Assembly: GCA_017474515.1 (NCBI GenBank)
Contig: JAFVHN010000038.1
Span: forward strand, 1-64,000
Origin: Prevotella sp.
GTDB lineage: Bacteria; Bacteroidota; Bacteroidia; Bacteroidales; Bacteroidaceae
Reading direction: 5' to 3'
DNA length: 64,000 nucleotides
Part shown: in pieces, positions 1 to 9,323 of the stretch
Layout: every line of letters begins with the position of its first letter
Numbering within the stretch: the stretch's first letter is position 1
Made by a program: the position numbers and the translations under genes
Notes under the pieces: generated by a model
What the model saw: only the letters and a program-made list of their open reading frames with translations
Told to the model about the DNA's origin: nothing
Databases searched by the model: none

Positions 1-114
1 GACCCCTCCTGTGTCCTTATGCTTATCAGTACCCACCCTCTTTCCGATGCCGACGAATGCCAGCGCAGAGTGGTAGACACGATATACAAGCCTATGCAGG
101 CAGAGGAGGTATAA
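1..114 (+). CDS. C-terminal end of an unrecognised protein (cut by window edge)
   Basis: Frame 1 is open from the first base and ends at TAA 112-114, giving 37 residues ending in DTIYKPMQAEEV. The composition looks like ordinary protein (charged, helix-forming), but the piece is too short to assign a family. It lies convergent to the small minus-strand frame that ends at 170. It could also be a chance open frame; the start lies outside the window. Confidence 0.35.
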   Translation, partial: DPSCVLMLISTHPLSDADECQRRVVDTIYKPMQAEEV

Positions 115-169
115 CTCTGAACCATCATAAATTCCAATTTATCGGACTGCTATTTCATATAGCAGCTGC

Positions 170-517
170 CTATCTCGACATCCCTTGCTGGTATTTCTGT
201 ATTCGTCCATCATATCTGCCATCGGCAATGTCGTGGACTTCATGGTCGGCACGTCTCAGTTCGTTAGCGTTGAACCTGCCCAAGGTGCTTGCCAGCCAGA
301 CAAACCAGTCTGCCACTTGCTTCAGAGTAGCACTTGCCAGTTCGGAAAACATCTTCAGGTATTGCTTGATGGCGTATGACTCGTTGTCCCAGAAGATGTC
401 GCCGTGCTTGCCGCCTCGACCGCCGAAGCCTGAATAGGCAAAGTCTTGGATGGCTTTGATGCAGAACTGCAAGCCCTCGGCAATGCGGTAGATATAGGCA
501 GACATGGCAAAGGACAT
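170..517 (-). CDS. Unrecognised 115-aa protein, probably a 5'-truncated remnant
   Basis: The frame encodes a helix-rich, aromatic-rich protein with the segment GFGGRGGKHGDIFWDN and ends at TAG 170-172. I do not recognise the family. The open frame continues upstream of the ATG at 517 with plausible protein sequence (PHEFFTIKERGNWQAP), so the real N-terminus is probably further right. That reading runs into a copy of the repeat at 574-599 that also occurs at 6109-6134, which suggests the gene was broken there. No clear promoter is visible. It may be non-functional. Confidence 0.4.
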   Translation of the reverse strand: MSFAMSAYIYRIAEGLQFCIKAIQDFAYSGFGGRGGKHGDIFWDNESYAIKQYLKMFSELASATLKQVADWFVWLASTLGRFNANELRRADHEVHDIADGRYDGRIQKYQQGMSR

Positions 518-573
518 CGGGGCTTGCCAGTTGCCACGCTCCTTGATGGTGAAGAATTCATGTGGAACGAGAT

Positions 574-599
574 TATCACGTCCGCAAGCGGAAAATGGT
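574..599. repeat. Partial copy of dispersed repeat C
   Basis: The sequence TATCACGTCCGCAAGCGG and the following AAAATGGT recur at 6109-6134, and the first part recurs at 6824-6838. It directly abuts the open frame of the upstream minus-strand fragment. Confidence 0.7.
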
Positions 600-737
600 G
601 AAAAAGTAAAAAGGAAAACGTTCTTGCCGCTTTAATTGCCGTGCGCCTTGGGAAGCCTGTTGTGAACAGGTTTCCCGAACGGTTTCATATTCTTAGAATA
701 GGGAAACTTGGATAAAAATATGAAAAAAAACCACCCA

Positions 738-771
738 TTTGCAGCTATTTGAAAAATAATGTGTAATTTTG
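738..771 (+). promoter_or_regulatory. Bacteroidetes-type promoter of the regulator-lptE-secG run
   Basis: TTTG at 738-741 and TAATTTTG at 764-771 match the -33 and -7 elements, with a spacer of 22. The first ATG (782) lies only about 10 bases past the -7 box, so the mRNA leader would be very short or absent. Confidence 0.55.
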
Positions 772-781
772 CAGGCTCAAA

Positions 782-2006
<1,225 letters not shown>

Positions 2007-2029
<23 letters not shown>

Positions 2030-2552
2030 TCTCCACCGGTGCCACCGCGTATGGCAAATCGTCGTGGCGGCGGTCATCATGACCGTCGCAGCGGCCTGCG
2101 TTCCGAGATATACCTTCAACGGCGCAAGCATCGACTACGACAAGACCAAGACCATCCAGATTGCCGACTTCCCCATCAGGGCAAGCTATGTGTGGGGACC
2201 CATGGCCAGCATCTTCAACAATGAGCTGAAAGACATCTATGCCAACCACACACACCTGCAACAGGTGAAGAAAAACGGCGACATGGTGCTGGAAGGCGAA
2301 ATAACGCAATATCAGCAGAGAAACAAGTCGGTGTCGGCTGAAGGCTATTCCGCACAAACGGAACTCTCGATGACCGTCAACGTGAGGTTCACCAACAACG
2401 CCAAGCACTCGGAAGACTTCGAGAAACAGTTCACCGCAACGGCAACCTACGACACCACAAGGAGCCTGAACAGCGTGCAGGAGGAACTCGTCACGCAGAT
2501 GGTGAAGGAAATCACCGAGCAGATATTCAACGCAACGGTGGCCAACTGGTAG
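2007..2552 (+). CDS. lptE: LptE-family LPS-assembly lipoprotein
   Basis: The 181-aa lipoprotein starts at ATG 2007, inside the end of the upstream regulator. A hydrophobic signal segment precedes a lipobox ending VAAAC (Cys at residue 31). The body (YTFNGASIDYDKTKTIQIADFPI, and the later ELKDIYANHTHLQQV) matches the small Bacteroidetes LptE family, which plugs the LptD barrel in the outer membrane for LPS export. The longer frame from 1887 reads through the regulator gene in another frame and lacks a signal at its start, so it was not used. Neighbours are the AAA+ regulator and the TPR-like protein. Confidence 0.85.
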
Positions 2553-2587
2553 AAAACCCATCGGCACTGCCCTACATTGATGACAAC

Positions 2588-3343
2588 ATGGATTTAGAAA
2601 AACTTGCAAGGCATCCGGAGAAAATGGACAGGGAAACGCTCTACGACCTGCGTTCCCTCTTGGCGTTGTATCCCTACTACCAGACGGCAAGGCTCATGTT
2701 GCTCAAGAACCTCTACATACTGCACGACGCCTCCTTCGACGAGGAACTGAGAAAGGCCGCGGTGTACATCACCGACAGGAAAGCCATCTTCAACATCGTG
2801 GAAGCGCCGCACTACAGGCTCGCATACACCAAGGCCAACCTGGACCAGCAGGAAAAGGGAAAGGAAAAAGAGGGAGAAAGCCGAACGGTGACACTTATCG
2901 ACCAATTCCTTGAAACCGTGCCACAGGTGAAGCCCGAGGAACACCCAAAAAGGAAGCCAACGGCTGCCGATGCCGCCATCGACTATGTGGCCTACCTCAT
3001 TGAAAGTGAGGCGGAAGAACAGAAAAACGACGGCGGACAGATGGCCGGGCAGGAACTCATCGACAACTTCATCAACAACGAGGGAGGAAAGTTCTCGCTC
3101 AAGGAAAATCCGGAACTCCAGCCGGCAACCGCCGAAGAAGGAATAAATGCCGACAAAACACCCGAAGAGGCCTATTATACCGAAACTTTGGCACGCATTT
3201 ACATCAAACAAGGCAGATATTCCAAGGCTTTGGAAATTATTAAGCAATTAAATTTGAATAATTCAAAAAAAAATGCTTACTTTGCAGACCAAATACGATT
3301 CTTAGAAAAATTGATTATAAACAATAATTTTAATAAAAAATGA
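2588..3343 (+). CDS. TPR-like conserved Bacteroidales protein
   Basis: This 251-aa soluble, strongly charged protein has no signal peptide. The N-terminal part (RETLYDLRSLLALYPYYQTA) and the C-terminal helices (YYTETLARIYIKQGRYSKAL) have the look of tetratricopeptide repeats; the middle is Lys/Glu rich and variable. It sits between lptE and secG, and its stop overlaps the secG start (ATGA at 3340-3343), so translation is probably coupled. Its role is not known to me; the context suggests the cell envelope or secretion. Confidence 0.75.
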   Translation: MDLEKLARHPEKMDRETLYDLRSLLALYPYYQTARLMLLKNLYILHDASFDEELRKAAVYITDRKAIFNIVEAPHYRLAYTKANLDQQEKGKEKEGESRTVTLIDQFLETVPQVKPEEHPKRKPTAADAAIDYVAYLIESEAEEQKNDGGQMAGQELIDNFINNEGGKFSLKENPELQPATAEEGINADKTPEEAYYTETLARIYIKQGRYSKALEIIKQLNLNNSKKNAYFADQIRFLEKLIINNNFNKK

Positions 3344-3786
3344 TTTACAACTTTTTCGTCATTCTTATCGTTGTGGCAGCACTCCTCATGATCGGGATTG
3401 TGCTGATCCAGGAATCAAAGGGAGGCGGACTCGCTTCCAACTTCTCATCGTCAAATGCCTTCATGGGCGTTCGTAAAACAACCGACTTCATCGAAAAGAC
3501 AACATGGGGACTCGCCGCCGCAATGGTGGTGCTCAGCGTTATCTGCGCCTACGCCGTGCCTTCAGCAACCACAGCTGAGAGCGTGCTCGAAAACACACCC
3601 GTCACCGAGCAACAGACCAACCCGACCAACCTGCCGGGATTTGGCACCGGACAGACTCAGGGACAGGACGACGCCAAAAAAGCTGACGGCAATGAGGCTC
3701 AAAAGCCCGCCGCAGCTGAAAAGGCTCCCGCAGCAGAGAAAGCACCCGCCGCTCCCGCTGCTGAAAAGCCCGCTCCGAAAAAATAA
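3340..3786 (+). CDS. secG: Preprotein translocase subunit SecG
   Basis: The 148-aa protein has two membrane segments (residues about 3-21 and 52-72) flanking the conserved SecG loop VLIQESKGGGLASNF and the segment NAFMGVRKTTDFIEK. SecG assists SecYE in protein export. The C-terminal ~60 residues form a low-complexity Ala/Pro/Lys/Glu tail with repeated EKAPAA units, longer than in proteobacterial SecG. It is translationally coupled to the upstream TPR-like gene, and a strong hairpin follows at 3792-3830. Confidence 0.92.
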   Translation: MIYNFFVILIVVAALLMIGIVLIQESKGGGLASNFSSSNAFMGVRKTTDFIEKTTWGLAAAMVVLSVICAYAVPSATTAESVLENTPVTEQQTNPTNLPGFGTGQTQGQDDAKKADGNEAQKPAAAEKAPAAEKAPAAPAAEKPAPKK

Positions 3787-3791
3787 AAAAA

Positions 3792-3830
3792 GTACGGGAT
3801 TTTTTTGGAAGTCTCAAAAAAATCCCGTAC
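3792..3830 (+). terminator. secG terminator hairpin overlapping the tRNA-His promoter
   Basis: Arms 3792-3807 (GTACGGGATTTTTTTG) and 3815-3830 pair perfectly over 16 bp around a 7-nt loop. The left arm carries a T-run and the -33 element of the next promoter. Confidence 0.7.
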
Positions 3831-3835
3831 CTTTG
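3804..3835 (+). promoter_or_regulatory. Promoter of tRNA-His inside the terminator hairpin
   Basis: TTTG 3804-3807, a 20-nt spacer and TACCTTTG 3828-3835 match the Bacteroidetes consensus exactly. The -33 box is in the left hairpin arm, and the -7 box starts in the right arm. Confidence 0.7.
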
Positions 3836-3897
3836 CACCCGCTTTCGGCATTATGGTTCATAAAATCAATGATGCCCCAAAGCAAACCATTTTAGAT

Positions 3898-3972
3898 GGT
3901 GCCCGTAGTTCAGTTGGTTAGAGCGTCAGATTGTGGTTCTGAATGTCGTGGGTTCGAGTCCCACCGGGCACC
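3898..3972 (+). tRNA. tRNA-His (GTG anticodon)
   Basis: A full cloverleaf can be drawn: acceptor 3899-3905 with 3965-3971, D stem GTTC/GAGC, anticodon stem 3926-3930/3938-3942 with anticodon GTG at 3933-3935, and T arm GTGGG-TTCGAGT-CCCAC. The extra G at 3898 faces C at 3972, the tRNA-His identity pair G-1:C73. CCA is not fully encoded (only CA follows C73). Confidence 0.95.
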
Positions 3973-3980
3973 CAAAGAAC

Positions 3981-4014
3981 AAAGCCCTTGTAAGTAAAGA
4001 ACTTGCAAGGGTTT
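3981..4014 (+). terminator. Terminator after tRNA-His
   Basis: AAAGCCCTTGTAAG (3981-3994) pairs with CTTGCAAGGGTTT (4002-4014) with one bulge; a T-rich stretch follows. Confidence 0.55.
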
Positions 4015-4595
4015 ATTGTTTCCAGTTTGTTCAAACTTGTGACACCTTTGTGCAACGACTTCAAGGTCGGGAAACATGGGGACAACAGTTCCACGAGGCA
4101 CATTTCCTTTTCACTAACAAGATTTCCCGAAAATGCTTGCATATATCGTGAACTTTTGACGTGTTATATGAAAAGTTGCACATAATCTGATTGAACAACT
4201 TGATGTTTGGCACTACTAAGTTGGTAAAAATCAGCGATATGTGCAACTTTTACCTTGAAAGCAGAAACAAGCAGAGCTTGCGTAGTTTGGTTATTTTAGG
4301 CGATTGCCTTTTTGTGACCGTCTTCAACGTCCGACTGGGCATAGATTTTCAGCGAGGCCGTGTGCTCATCGTCGTCGAACATATTATTTCATGAGAGCGC
4401 CGTCAAATGAAAATGAGTTCATATTTTAGAACTCATAATTTAAATTTCCTTTTATCTCATTTCCAGAGAAAAAGCTTCTCAAATCAGAAAAAGAGAGCAT
4501 GGGGTTGGTGGTGGATACTTTTTTTCGTTTCATTCCTTTGTCCTTTCGTTTTTTATTGCTATTTTTGTAGCCGAAAACCTAAATGGTTTCTTTTA
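4015..4595. other. Gene-free stretch downstream of tRNA-His
   Basis: No frame here looks like a real gene: the short open frames are low complexity or basic/aromatic without family motifs. The place (3' of a tRNA gene) and the altered composition would suit an old integration scar, but I found no duplicated tRNA end or integrase remnant. Confidence 0.4.
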
Positions 4596-4735
4596 AGTGA
4601 AAAGTGAAAAGTGAAGAATGCCGAAGGTATCGCGAGCGATTAGCGAGAACGAAGTGGCAATTTGCTGCCGCCATCATAAGAGTAAAGAATTTGCTGCTGC
4701 CTTTTTCATTTATCATTTATCATTTAGCGAAGCGA
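4596..4735. repeat. Dispersed repeat A (heptamer plus TTTGCTGCCGCCAT core)
   Basis: AGTGAAAAGTGAAGAAT is followed by GCCGAAGGTATCGCGAGC, GAACGAAGTGGCAA and TTTGCTGCCGCCATC. The same modules recur in inverted order at 6880-6945 and in part at many other sites in the window. Confidence 0.7.
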
Positions 4736-4751
4736 AAAATATCCGGCAGAC

Positions 4752-5951
4752 ATGAAGCAGAAAGACAGGGAATTGTATAGGAAAATCTTATTCGATGCCT
4801 TGGCCATTGTGGCCGTGGCCCTGTTATTGATGCCCCTGCACAGCTGGATTTACGACACCCCCTTCCTGCATTATTCTGAGCGCACGCAGACCTCGGCCAG
4901 CGATTTGGCCTACAGCATTGAGCGCGAGCAGGTGGAGGCCCGTCCCAGCGGTGAGATATCGCTGGTGGATATCAGCGGCATCAGCGGGTCAACCTCGCGC
5001 AGCGAAATAGCCGCCCTTCTCGACACCATCTACCAGATGGGGGCGCGGCGCATCGGTGTTGACATCCTGTTCCCCGAGCCCTCGCGCTTTTCCGCCAACG
5101 ACTCCCTGCTGGCGGCCACGGTGGAGCGCATTGCCGACAAGGCCGTTTTTGTTTGCGAGCTCGACTCTTTCAGCAGCAGGAAAAACCGATTTCTCAGCAG
5201 TCGCCATTCCTTCTTCCATGGTCTGAAGGGTGTCAGCGAGGGCTATTCTAACCTGATGCAGGACGGCGACAACACGCCCGTCAGCCGCTATAGCCTGCGC
5301 CAGATGGCGGTTGACTCGTCGATGGTCTGCTCCTTCGCCGCGCAGATTGTCATCGACTATCTTGACGAGAGCGACTTTGCCGACAACACGCCCATCATAC
5401 GTTATGAGCCCACCGACTTTCCTTGCATGAGCCACGACCGGCTGGATGCCGACTCTATTCGCGACCGGTTCGTGCTTGTCGGCGACATGCGTGCGCAAAG
5501 CGACAGCCACAACACGCCGCTGGGCTTCATGCAGGGACTTGAAATCCACGCCTACACCTTGCAGACAATGCTCGAGCACAACCCCATCGGGCACACTCAT
5601 GTGCTGCTGCTGTTCATCATTGCCATCATTTTCGGTTTCCTCTACACCCTCTTTGTGGTGTTTGTGGACAAGAAACTGGCCGTGGACCCCACCAACATCA
5701 TGAAGTTCATTTTGCAGCAGGGACTCCTCACCATGGGCGTCACCTATGTGCTGAACCTCATCCTTGAGTACATCGCCTATGTGGCTTTCACAGTGTTTGA
5801 AACCCATTTCGCCCTTCACGCCATACTTCCCTCCATCATCAAGCTCATTGCCTTCACCAAGGTGATTTACTGCATTGTGCTTCCAATACTCAGCAGGCGC
5901 TTTGGCTGGCGGTGGCTGCGCCTGTCGAACTATTCCGGTTACAGTAAGTGA
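4752..5951 (+). CDS. CHASE2-domain membrane protein without an output domain
   Basis: The 399-aa protein has an N-terminal membrane segment (about 14-28), an extracytoplasmic CHASE2-like sensor (SLVDIS, GARRIGVDILFPEPS, FVLVGDMRAQSDSHNTPLG, MQGLEIHAYTLQTML), then three C-terminal membrane segments (about 286-306, 324-345 and 348-370). CHASE2 domains normally feed a kinase, cyclase or GGDEF domain; here only about 20 basic residues follow the last membrane segment. A partner protein must therefore carry any signal. The likely partner is the secreted protein encoded next (6179-6712), which would sit on the same side of the membrane as the sensor. Repeats fill the DNA on both sides. Confidence 0.82.
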   Translation: MKQKDRELYRKILFDALAIVAVALLLMPLHSWIYDTPFLHYSERTQTSASDLAYSIEREQVEARPSGEISLVDISGISGSTSRSEIAALLDTIYQMGARRIGVDILFPEPSRFSANDSLLAATVERIADKAVFVCELDSFSSRKNRFLSSRHSFFHGLKGVSEGYSNLMQDGDNTPVSRYSLRQMAVDSSMVCSFAAQIVIDYLDESDFADNTPIIRYEPTDFPCMSHDRLDADSIRDRFVLVGDMRAQSDSHNTPLGFMQGLEIHAYTLQTMLEHNPIGHTHVLLLFIIAIIFGFLYTLFVVFVDKKLAVDPTNIMKFILQQGLLTMGVTYVLNLILEYIAYVAFTVFETHFALHAILPSIIKLIAFTKVIYCIVLPILSRRFGWRWLRLSNYSGYSK

Positions 5952-6160
5952 AGAGTGTAAAATTTGCTGCAGCCATTATAAAAATTGAAAAGGTGAAAAA
6001 GAGAGGACTCTTTAAGTGACGAGTTTTGAGTTATGAGTTTCAACCGCCACGCAAAATTCATAAATAATAACTCTCAACAAAAACACCGTTTCATGTAGAG
6101 ACGTGATGTATCACGTCCGCAAGCGGAAAATGGTAAGAAAGTGAAAAGTAATATAATAAT
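5944..6160. repeat. Dispersed repeats A and C
   Basis: AGTGAAGAGTGTAAAATTTG and a TTGCTGCAGCCATTA core (A) are followed by TGTAGAGACGTGATGTATC and ACGTCCGCAAGCGGAAAATGG (C, 6095-6134). There is no coding potential. Confidence 0.6.
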
Positions 6161-6178
6161 TCAACAAAATATGGAAAT

Positions 6179-6712
6179 ATGAAGAAACAAGTATTTACAA
6201 CACTGCTTATGCTCGTCATGGCCATGGCCGCCATGGCCGGCAACTATGTGGTTTACTATGTTAAAGGAGAGGTGAAGTGCACGCAGGGCCGTGCCACTTT
6301 CGTGTTAAACGAGCACAACACCGTGACCGACAAGGCCGTCTTCGACCTGCCCAGCGGAGCGGTGCTCATCCTGAAGGACGAGGCCAACCATCGCCTTCCC
6401 GTGGTGAAGGGCCCCTGTCAGGGCAAGCTCAACAAACTGGTGAAGCAGGGCAACGGCTCCATTCTGGAGCGCACCGTCGAGTTCTTTGCCCAGCTTGCCG
6501 GCAAGAGCCATTCCGACATGAAGGACATAACAGACCACATGCGCACCAAGGGAAGTGTGGAACGCAAAGAATCGATTGCTACCCCCGATGGCTCCCCCCG
6601 CAAGGAAATAAGGACTGTCACGCCCGAGGACCTCACGCCCGAGGAGAGCAGAATGCTCGACGTCTTCCTTGGTATGGAGCAAATCATCTCGGATTTGGAA
6701 AAAGAGCCCTGA
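6179..6712 (+). CDS. Secreted protein of unknown function paired with the CHASE2 gene
   Basis: The 177-aa protein has a clear signal peptide (KKQVFTTLLMLVMAMAAMA, cleavage near residue 21). Residues 22-90 (VYYVKGEVKCTQGRATFVL, then a segment ending SGAVLILKD) resemble the FecR-type fold in which a short beta domain binds extracytoplasmic signals; this is an inference from pattern, not a firm family call. The C-terminal half is charged and helical (TPEESRMLDVFLGMEQIISDL). It follows the CHASE2 gene in the same direction with a repeat-filled gap, so the two may act together in the periplasm. Confidence 0.6.
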   Translation: MKKQVFTTLLMLVMAMAAMAGNYVVYYVKGEVKCTQGRATFVLNEHNTVTDKAVFDLPSGAVLILKDEANHRLPVVKGPCQGKLNKLVKQGNGSILERTVEFFAQLAGKSHSDMKDITDHMRTKGSVERKESIATPDGSPRKEIRTVTPEDLTPEESRMLDVFLGMEQIISDLEKEP

Positions 6713-6957
6713 TGAAATTGAGTGAAGAGTGAAGAGTGAAGAATTTGCTGCCGCCATTTATAAGGAAAAGGTGAAAAATTAAAAAAGGCTGCCGCCATCC
6801 TCCGCCTCATGTAGGGACGTGATGTATCACGTCCGCAAGTGAAGAGTGAAGAGTGAAGTATTGACCCTGCTTCAGATGGCGGCAGCAAATTGCCACTTCG
6901 TTCTCGCTAATTGCTCGCGATACCTTCGGCATTCTTCACTCTTCACTTTTCACTCTT
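6713..6957. repeat. Repeats A and C in inverted arrangement
   Basis: The A core in plus orientation (about 6718-6760) is followed by C (6808-6839) and then A reversed (6880-6957: GATGGCGGCAGCAAATTGCC, then CTTCACTCTTCAC). The two A copies could pair into a long stem. There is no gene here. Confidence 0.65.
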
Positions 6958-7000
6958 CTAATTCAAAGATGGCGGATAGCGGCGTGGGTAAAAATTGACA

Positions 7001-7200
7001 AAAAATCTTGACAAAATCGCCCGTTTTTCAAGCATTTTATAACTAATTGAAAATCAAAGGCTTGCAAATAGCCTATAGTTTGACCGCAAATTTCGGGAAG
7101 AAAACTTGAAGATTTCTCCTCTCAAACTTCAAGATTTCTCCTCGAAATTTGCGGTCAAACTCTTTTGGGCATCGAAAAATCCATGAAAAATCTTGACAAA
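7001..7200 (+). repeat. Palindrome element P, copy 1 (83-bp palindrome 7078-7160)
   Basis: Terminal direct repeats AAAAATCTTGACAAA (7001-7015) and ATGAAAAATCTTGACAAA (7183-7200) enclose a palindrome that starts GTTTGACCGCAAATTTC and ends GAAATTTGCGGTCAAAC. The arms are 77 and 40 bp. Three further copies have the same plan (35393, 43794, 55890). Confidence 0.85.
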
Positions 7201-7210
7201 CGAAGTTGAA

Positions 7211-9061
7211 TCAATAAGCCTGTTCGTGTACTCCCTTGACGGCACGGCCACTGGGGTCGTTCATGTTGCGGAAGGCGGCATCCCACTCAAGGGCGATGGC
7301 CGTTGAGCAGGCCACGCTGGCCTCTGAGGGAACGCTGCGGGCAGCAGAGTCGGAAGGGAAATGCTCGGCAAAGATGCTGCGGTAGTAGTATTCCTCTTTG
7401 TTCTTGGGCGGGTTGACGGGGAAGCGCTCTGCGGCGTGGGCCATCTGCTCGTCGGAAACGGCCTTGGAGGTGATGTCTTTAAGGGTGTCGATCCACGAAT
7501 AACCGACACCGTCGGAGAATTGTTCCTTTTGCCGCCAGGCCACCGCATCGGGCAGCAGGTGGGCAAAAGCCTGCCGTACGATTTTCTTCTCGATGGTAGC
7601 GCCCGGGCACATCTTGGCCCGGGGGTTGGTGCGCATGGCGACATCGAGGAACTCCTTGTCGAGGAAAGGCACACGTCCCTCGACACCCCACGCCGAAAGG
7701 CTCTTGTTGGCACGCAGACAGTCGTAGAGATGGAGTTTGGAGAGTTTGCGAACCGTTTCCTCGTGGAAGTCGCGGGCCGACGGTGCCTTGTGGAAATAGA
7801 GGTAGCCGCCGAAGACTTCGTCGGCACCTTCGCCGGAGAGCACCATTTTGATGCCCATGGACTTGATGACGCGGGCCAAGAGGTACATGGGCGTGGATGC
7901 GCGGACGGTGGTGACGTCGTAGGTCTCAATGTAATAGATGACGTCGCGGATGGCATCGAGCCCCTCCTGAATGGTGTAGTTGATTTCGTGATGAACGGTT
8001 CCGATGTGGTCGGCCACGAGGCGGGCCTTGGCCAAGTCGGGAGCGCCCTTCAGTCCCACGGCGAAGGAGTGCAGGCGGGGCCAGTAGGCACGGGTGCGGC
8101 TGTTGTCCTCAATGCGGTGTTCGCTGAATTTCCGGGCAATGGCGGAGATGACGGAAGAGTCCAGGCCGCCTGACAGCAATACGCCGTAGGGCACGTCGGA
8201 CATTAACTGGCGCTTCACGGCGTCGGTGAGGGCGTCGTGGATGGCCTCTACGCTGGCGGCGTTGTCTTTCACTGCCTCATAGTCGAACCAGTCGCGGCGG
8301 TAATACTTTTTTAGTGAAGAGTGAAGAGTGAAGAATGAAGAATAAAGCCCTCCTCTACTCTCCCCTTGGGGGGAAGACGTATGGCCCAAAGGCTCCCCTC
8401 CTGACGGGAGGGGCCGGGGGTGGGCTATGAGTGAAAAATTAGCTGCCGCTATCGGTGACGTCTGAACTCCTGAACTCCCAGACTCCTGAACTTCTAAAGA
8501 GCGAAACTCTTCACTCCAAAGGTAGTGGCCCGGGGGAAAGGGTTCATAACACTCACACTGACCTTCAAGGGCTTTCAGTTCCGAAGCCACATAAACTGTT
8601 CCGTCGCTATCGCAACCGATGTATAGAGGAATGACACCTATGGGGTCGCGGGCAATGAGAAATTCATTGCGCTCCTCGTCGTAGAGCACAAAGGCGAAGA
8701 TGCCATTGAGGTCTTCGAGGAAGTTGAATCCCTTGTCACGATAGAGTGCCAGGATGACCTCGCAGTCGCTGCCCGTCTGAAACTCATACTGACCGGCATA
8801 TCGCCGCCTAATCTCCTGATGGTTATAGATTTCGCCGTTGACCGCCAGCACCTGTTTCTTGTCTGGCGAGAACAGCGGTTGCCTGCCTGATTCGGGGTCA
8901 ACAATGCTCAGCCGCTCATGGGCAAGGATGGCGGAGCCGCCACAATAGATACCACTCCAGTCAGGTCCGCGATGGCGGATTTTCTGACTCATCTTCAATG
9001 CTTTCTGACGCAGTGCCTGCGACTGCTCTTTAACATTCAGTATTGCTACTATTCCACACAT
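7211..9061 (-). CDS. asnB: Asparagine synthase B, glutamine-hydrolysing, with an in-frame repeat insertion
   Basis: This enzyme makes asparagine from aspartate, glutamine and ATP. The mature N-terminal Cys2 (MCGIVAIL), the glutaminase motifs RHRGPDWSGIY and NGEIYNHQ, and the synthetase PP-loop SGGLDSS near residue 300 are intact, as is the C-terminal DPSGRAVKGVHEQAY. The protein has 616 residues against about 555 for E. coli AsnB. The excess is at residues about 186-251 (DNA 8311-8506), between GHYLWS and YYRRDWFDY, where repeats A and B are translated (for example SSFFTLHSSL and AHPRPLPSGGEP). This is the junction of the glutaminase and synthetase domains, so activity may survive. glmS lies upstream on the same strand. 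Confidence 0.95.
   Translation of the reverse strand: MCGIVAILNVKEQSQALRQKALKMSQKIRHRGPDWSGIYCGGSAILAHERLSIVDPESGRQPLFSPDKKQVLAVNGEIYNHQEIRRRYAGQYEFQTGSDCEVILALYRDKGFNFLEDLNGIFAFVLYDEERNEFLIARDPIGVIPLYIGCDSDGTVYVASELKALEGQCECYEPFPPGHYLWSEEFRSLEVQESGSSGVQTSPIAAANFSLIAHPRPLPSGGEPLGHTSSPQGESRGGLYSSFFTLHSSLKKYYRRDWFDYEAVKDNAASVEAIHDALTDAVKRQLMSDVPYGVLLSGGLDSSVISAIARKFSEHRIEDNSRTRAYWPRLHSFAVGLKGAPDLAKARLVADHIGTVHHEINYTIQEGLDAIRDVIYYIETYDVTTVRASTPMYLLARVIKSMGIKMVLSGEGADEVFGGYLYFHKAPSARDFHEETVRKLSKLHLYDCLRANKSLSAWGVEGRVPFLDKEFLDVAMRTNPRAKMCPGATIEKKIVRQAFAHLLPDAVAWRQKEQFSDGVGYSWIDTLKDITSKAVSDEQMAHAAERFPVNPPKNKEEYYYRSIFAEHFPSDSAARSVPSEASVACSTAIALEWDAAFRNMNDPSGRAVKGVHEQAY
8311..8506. repeat. Repeats A and B inserted in frame in asnB
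   Basis: GTGAAGAGTGAAGAATGAAG, then CCTCTACTCTCCCCTTGGGG, GAAGACGTATGGCCCAAAGG and GGGAGGGGCCGGGGGTGGGC. Nearly the same order recurs at about 9120-9235 between genes, which shows it is a mobile or copied block. It encodes about 65 extra residues without a stop. Confidence 0.85.
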
Positions 9062-9067
9062 AGTAAA

Positions 9068-9315
9068 TGATTTAAAGGTTTAAAAAGTGAAAAAAGAGTG
9101 GACTCTTTTTAGTGATGGATGAAGAGTGAAGAGAAGTGAAGAATAAAGCCTCCTCTCTAATCCCCCCTTGGGGGAAGACGTACGGCCCAAAGGCTCCCCT
9201 CCTATCGGGAGGAGCCGGGGGTGGGCTATGAGTGAAAAAATTTCTGCCGCCACCGGTAACGTCTAAACTCCTTTTTCAACGACTAAATTCATAATTCACA
9301 ATTCATAACTGAAAA
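9068..9315. repeat. Intergenic repeats A and B between glmS and asnB
   Basis: It holds the same modules as the asnB insertion (AAGACGTACGGCCCAAAGGC, GGAGCCGGGGGTGGGCTATG, then a TTTCTGCCGCCACCGG core and CTAAACTCC units). No gene or terminator is clear in this gap. Confidence 0.75.
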
Positions 9316-9323
9316 GGCCTTTT

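Noticed and set aside
4407..4607. 66-residue frame rich in Trp, Phe and Lys
   Set aside because: Low complexity in a gene-free region, no start context, no family resemblance.
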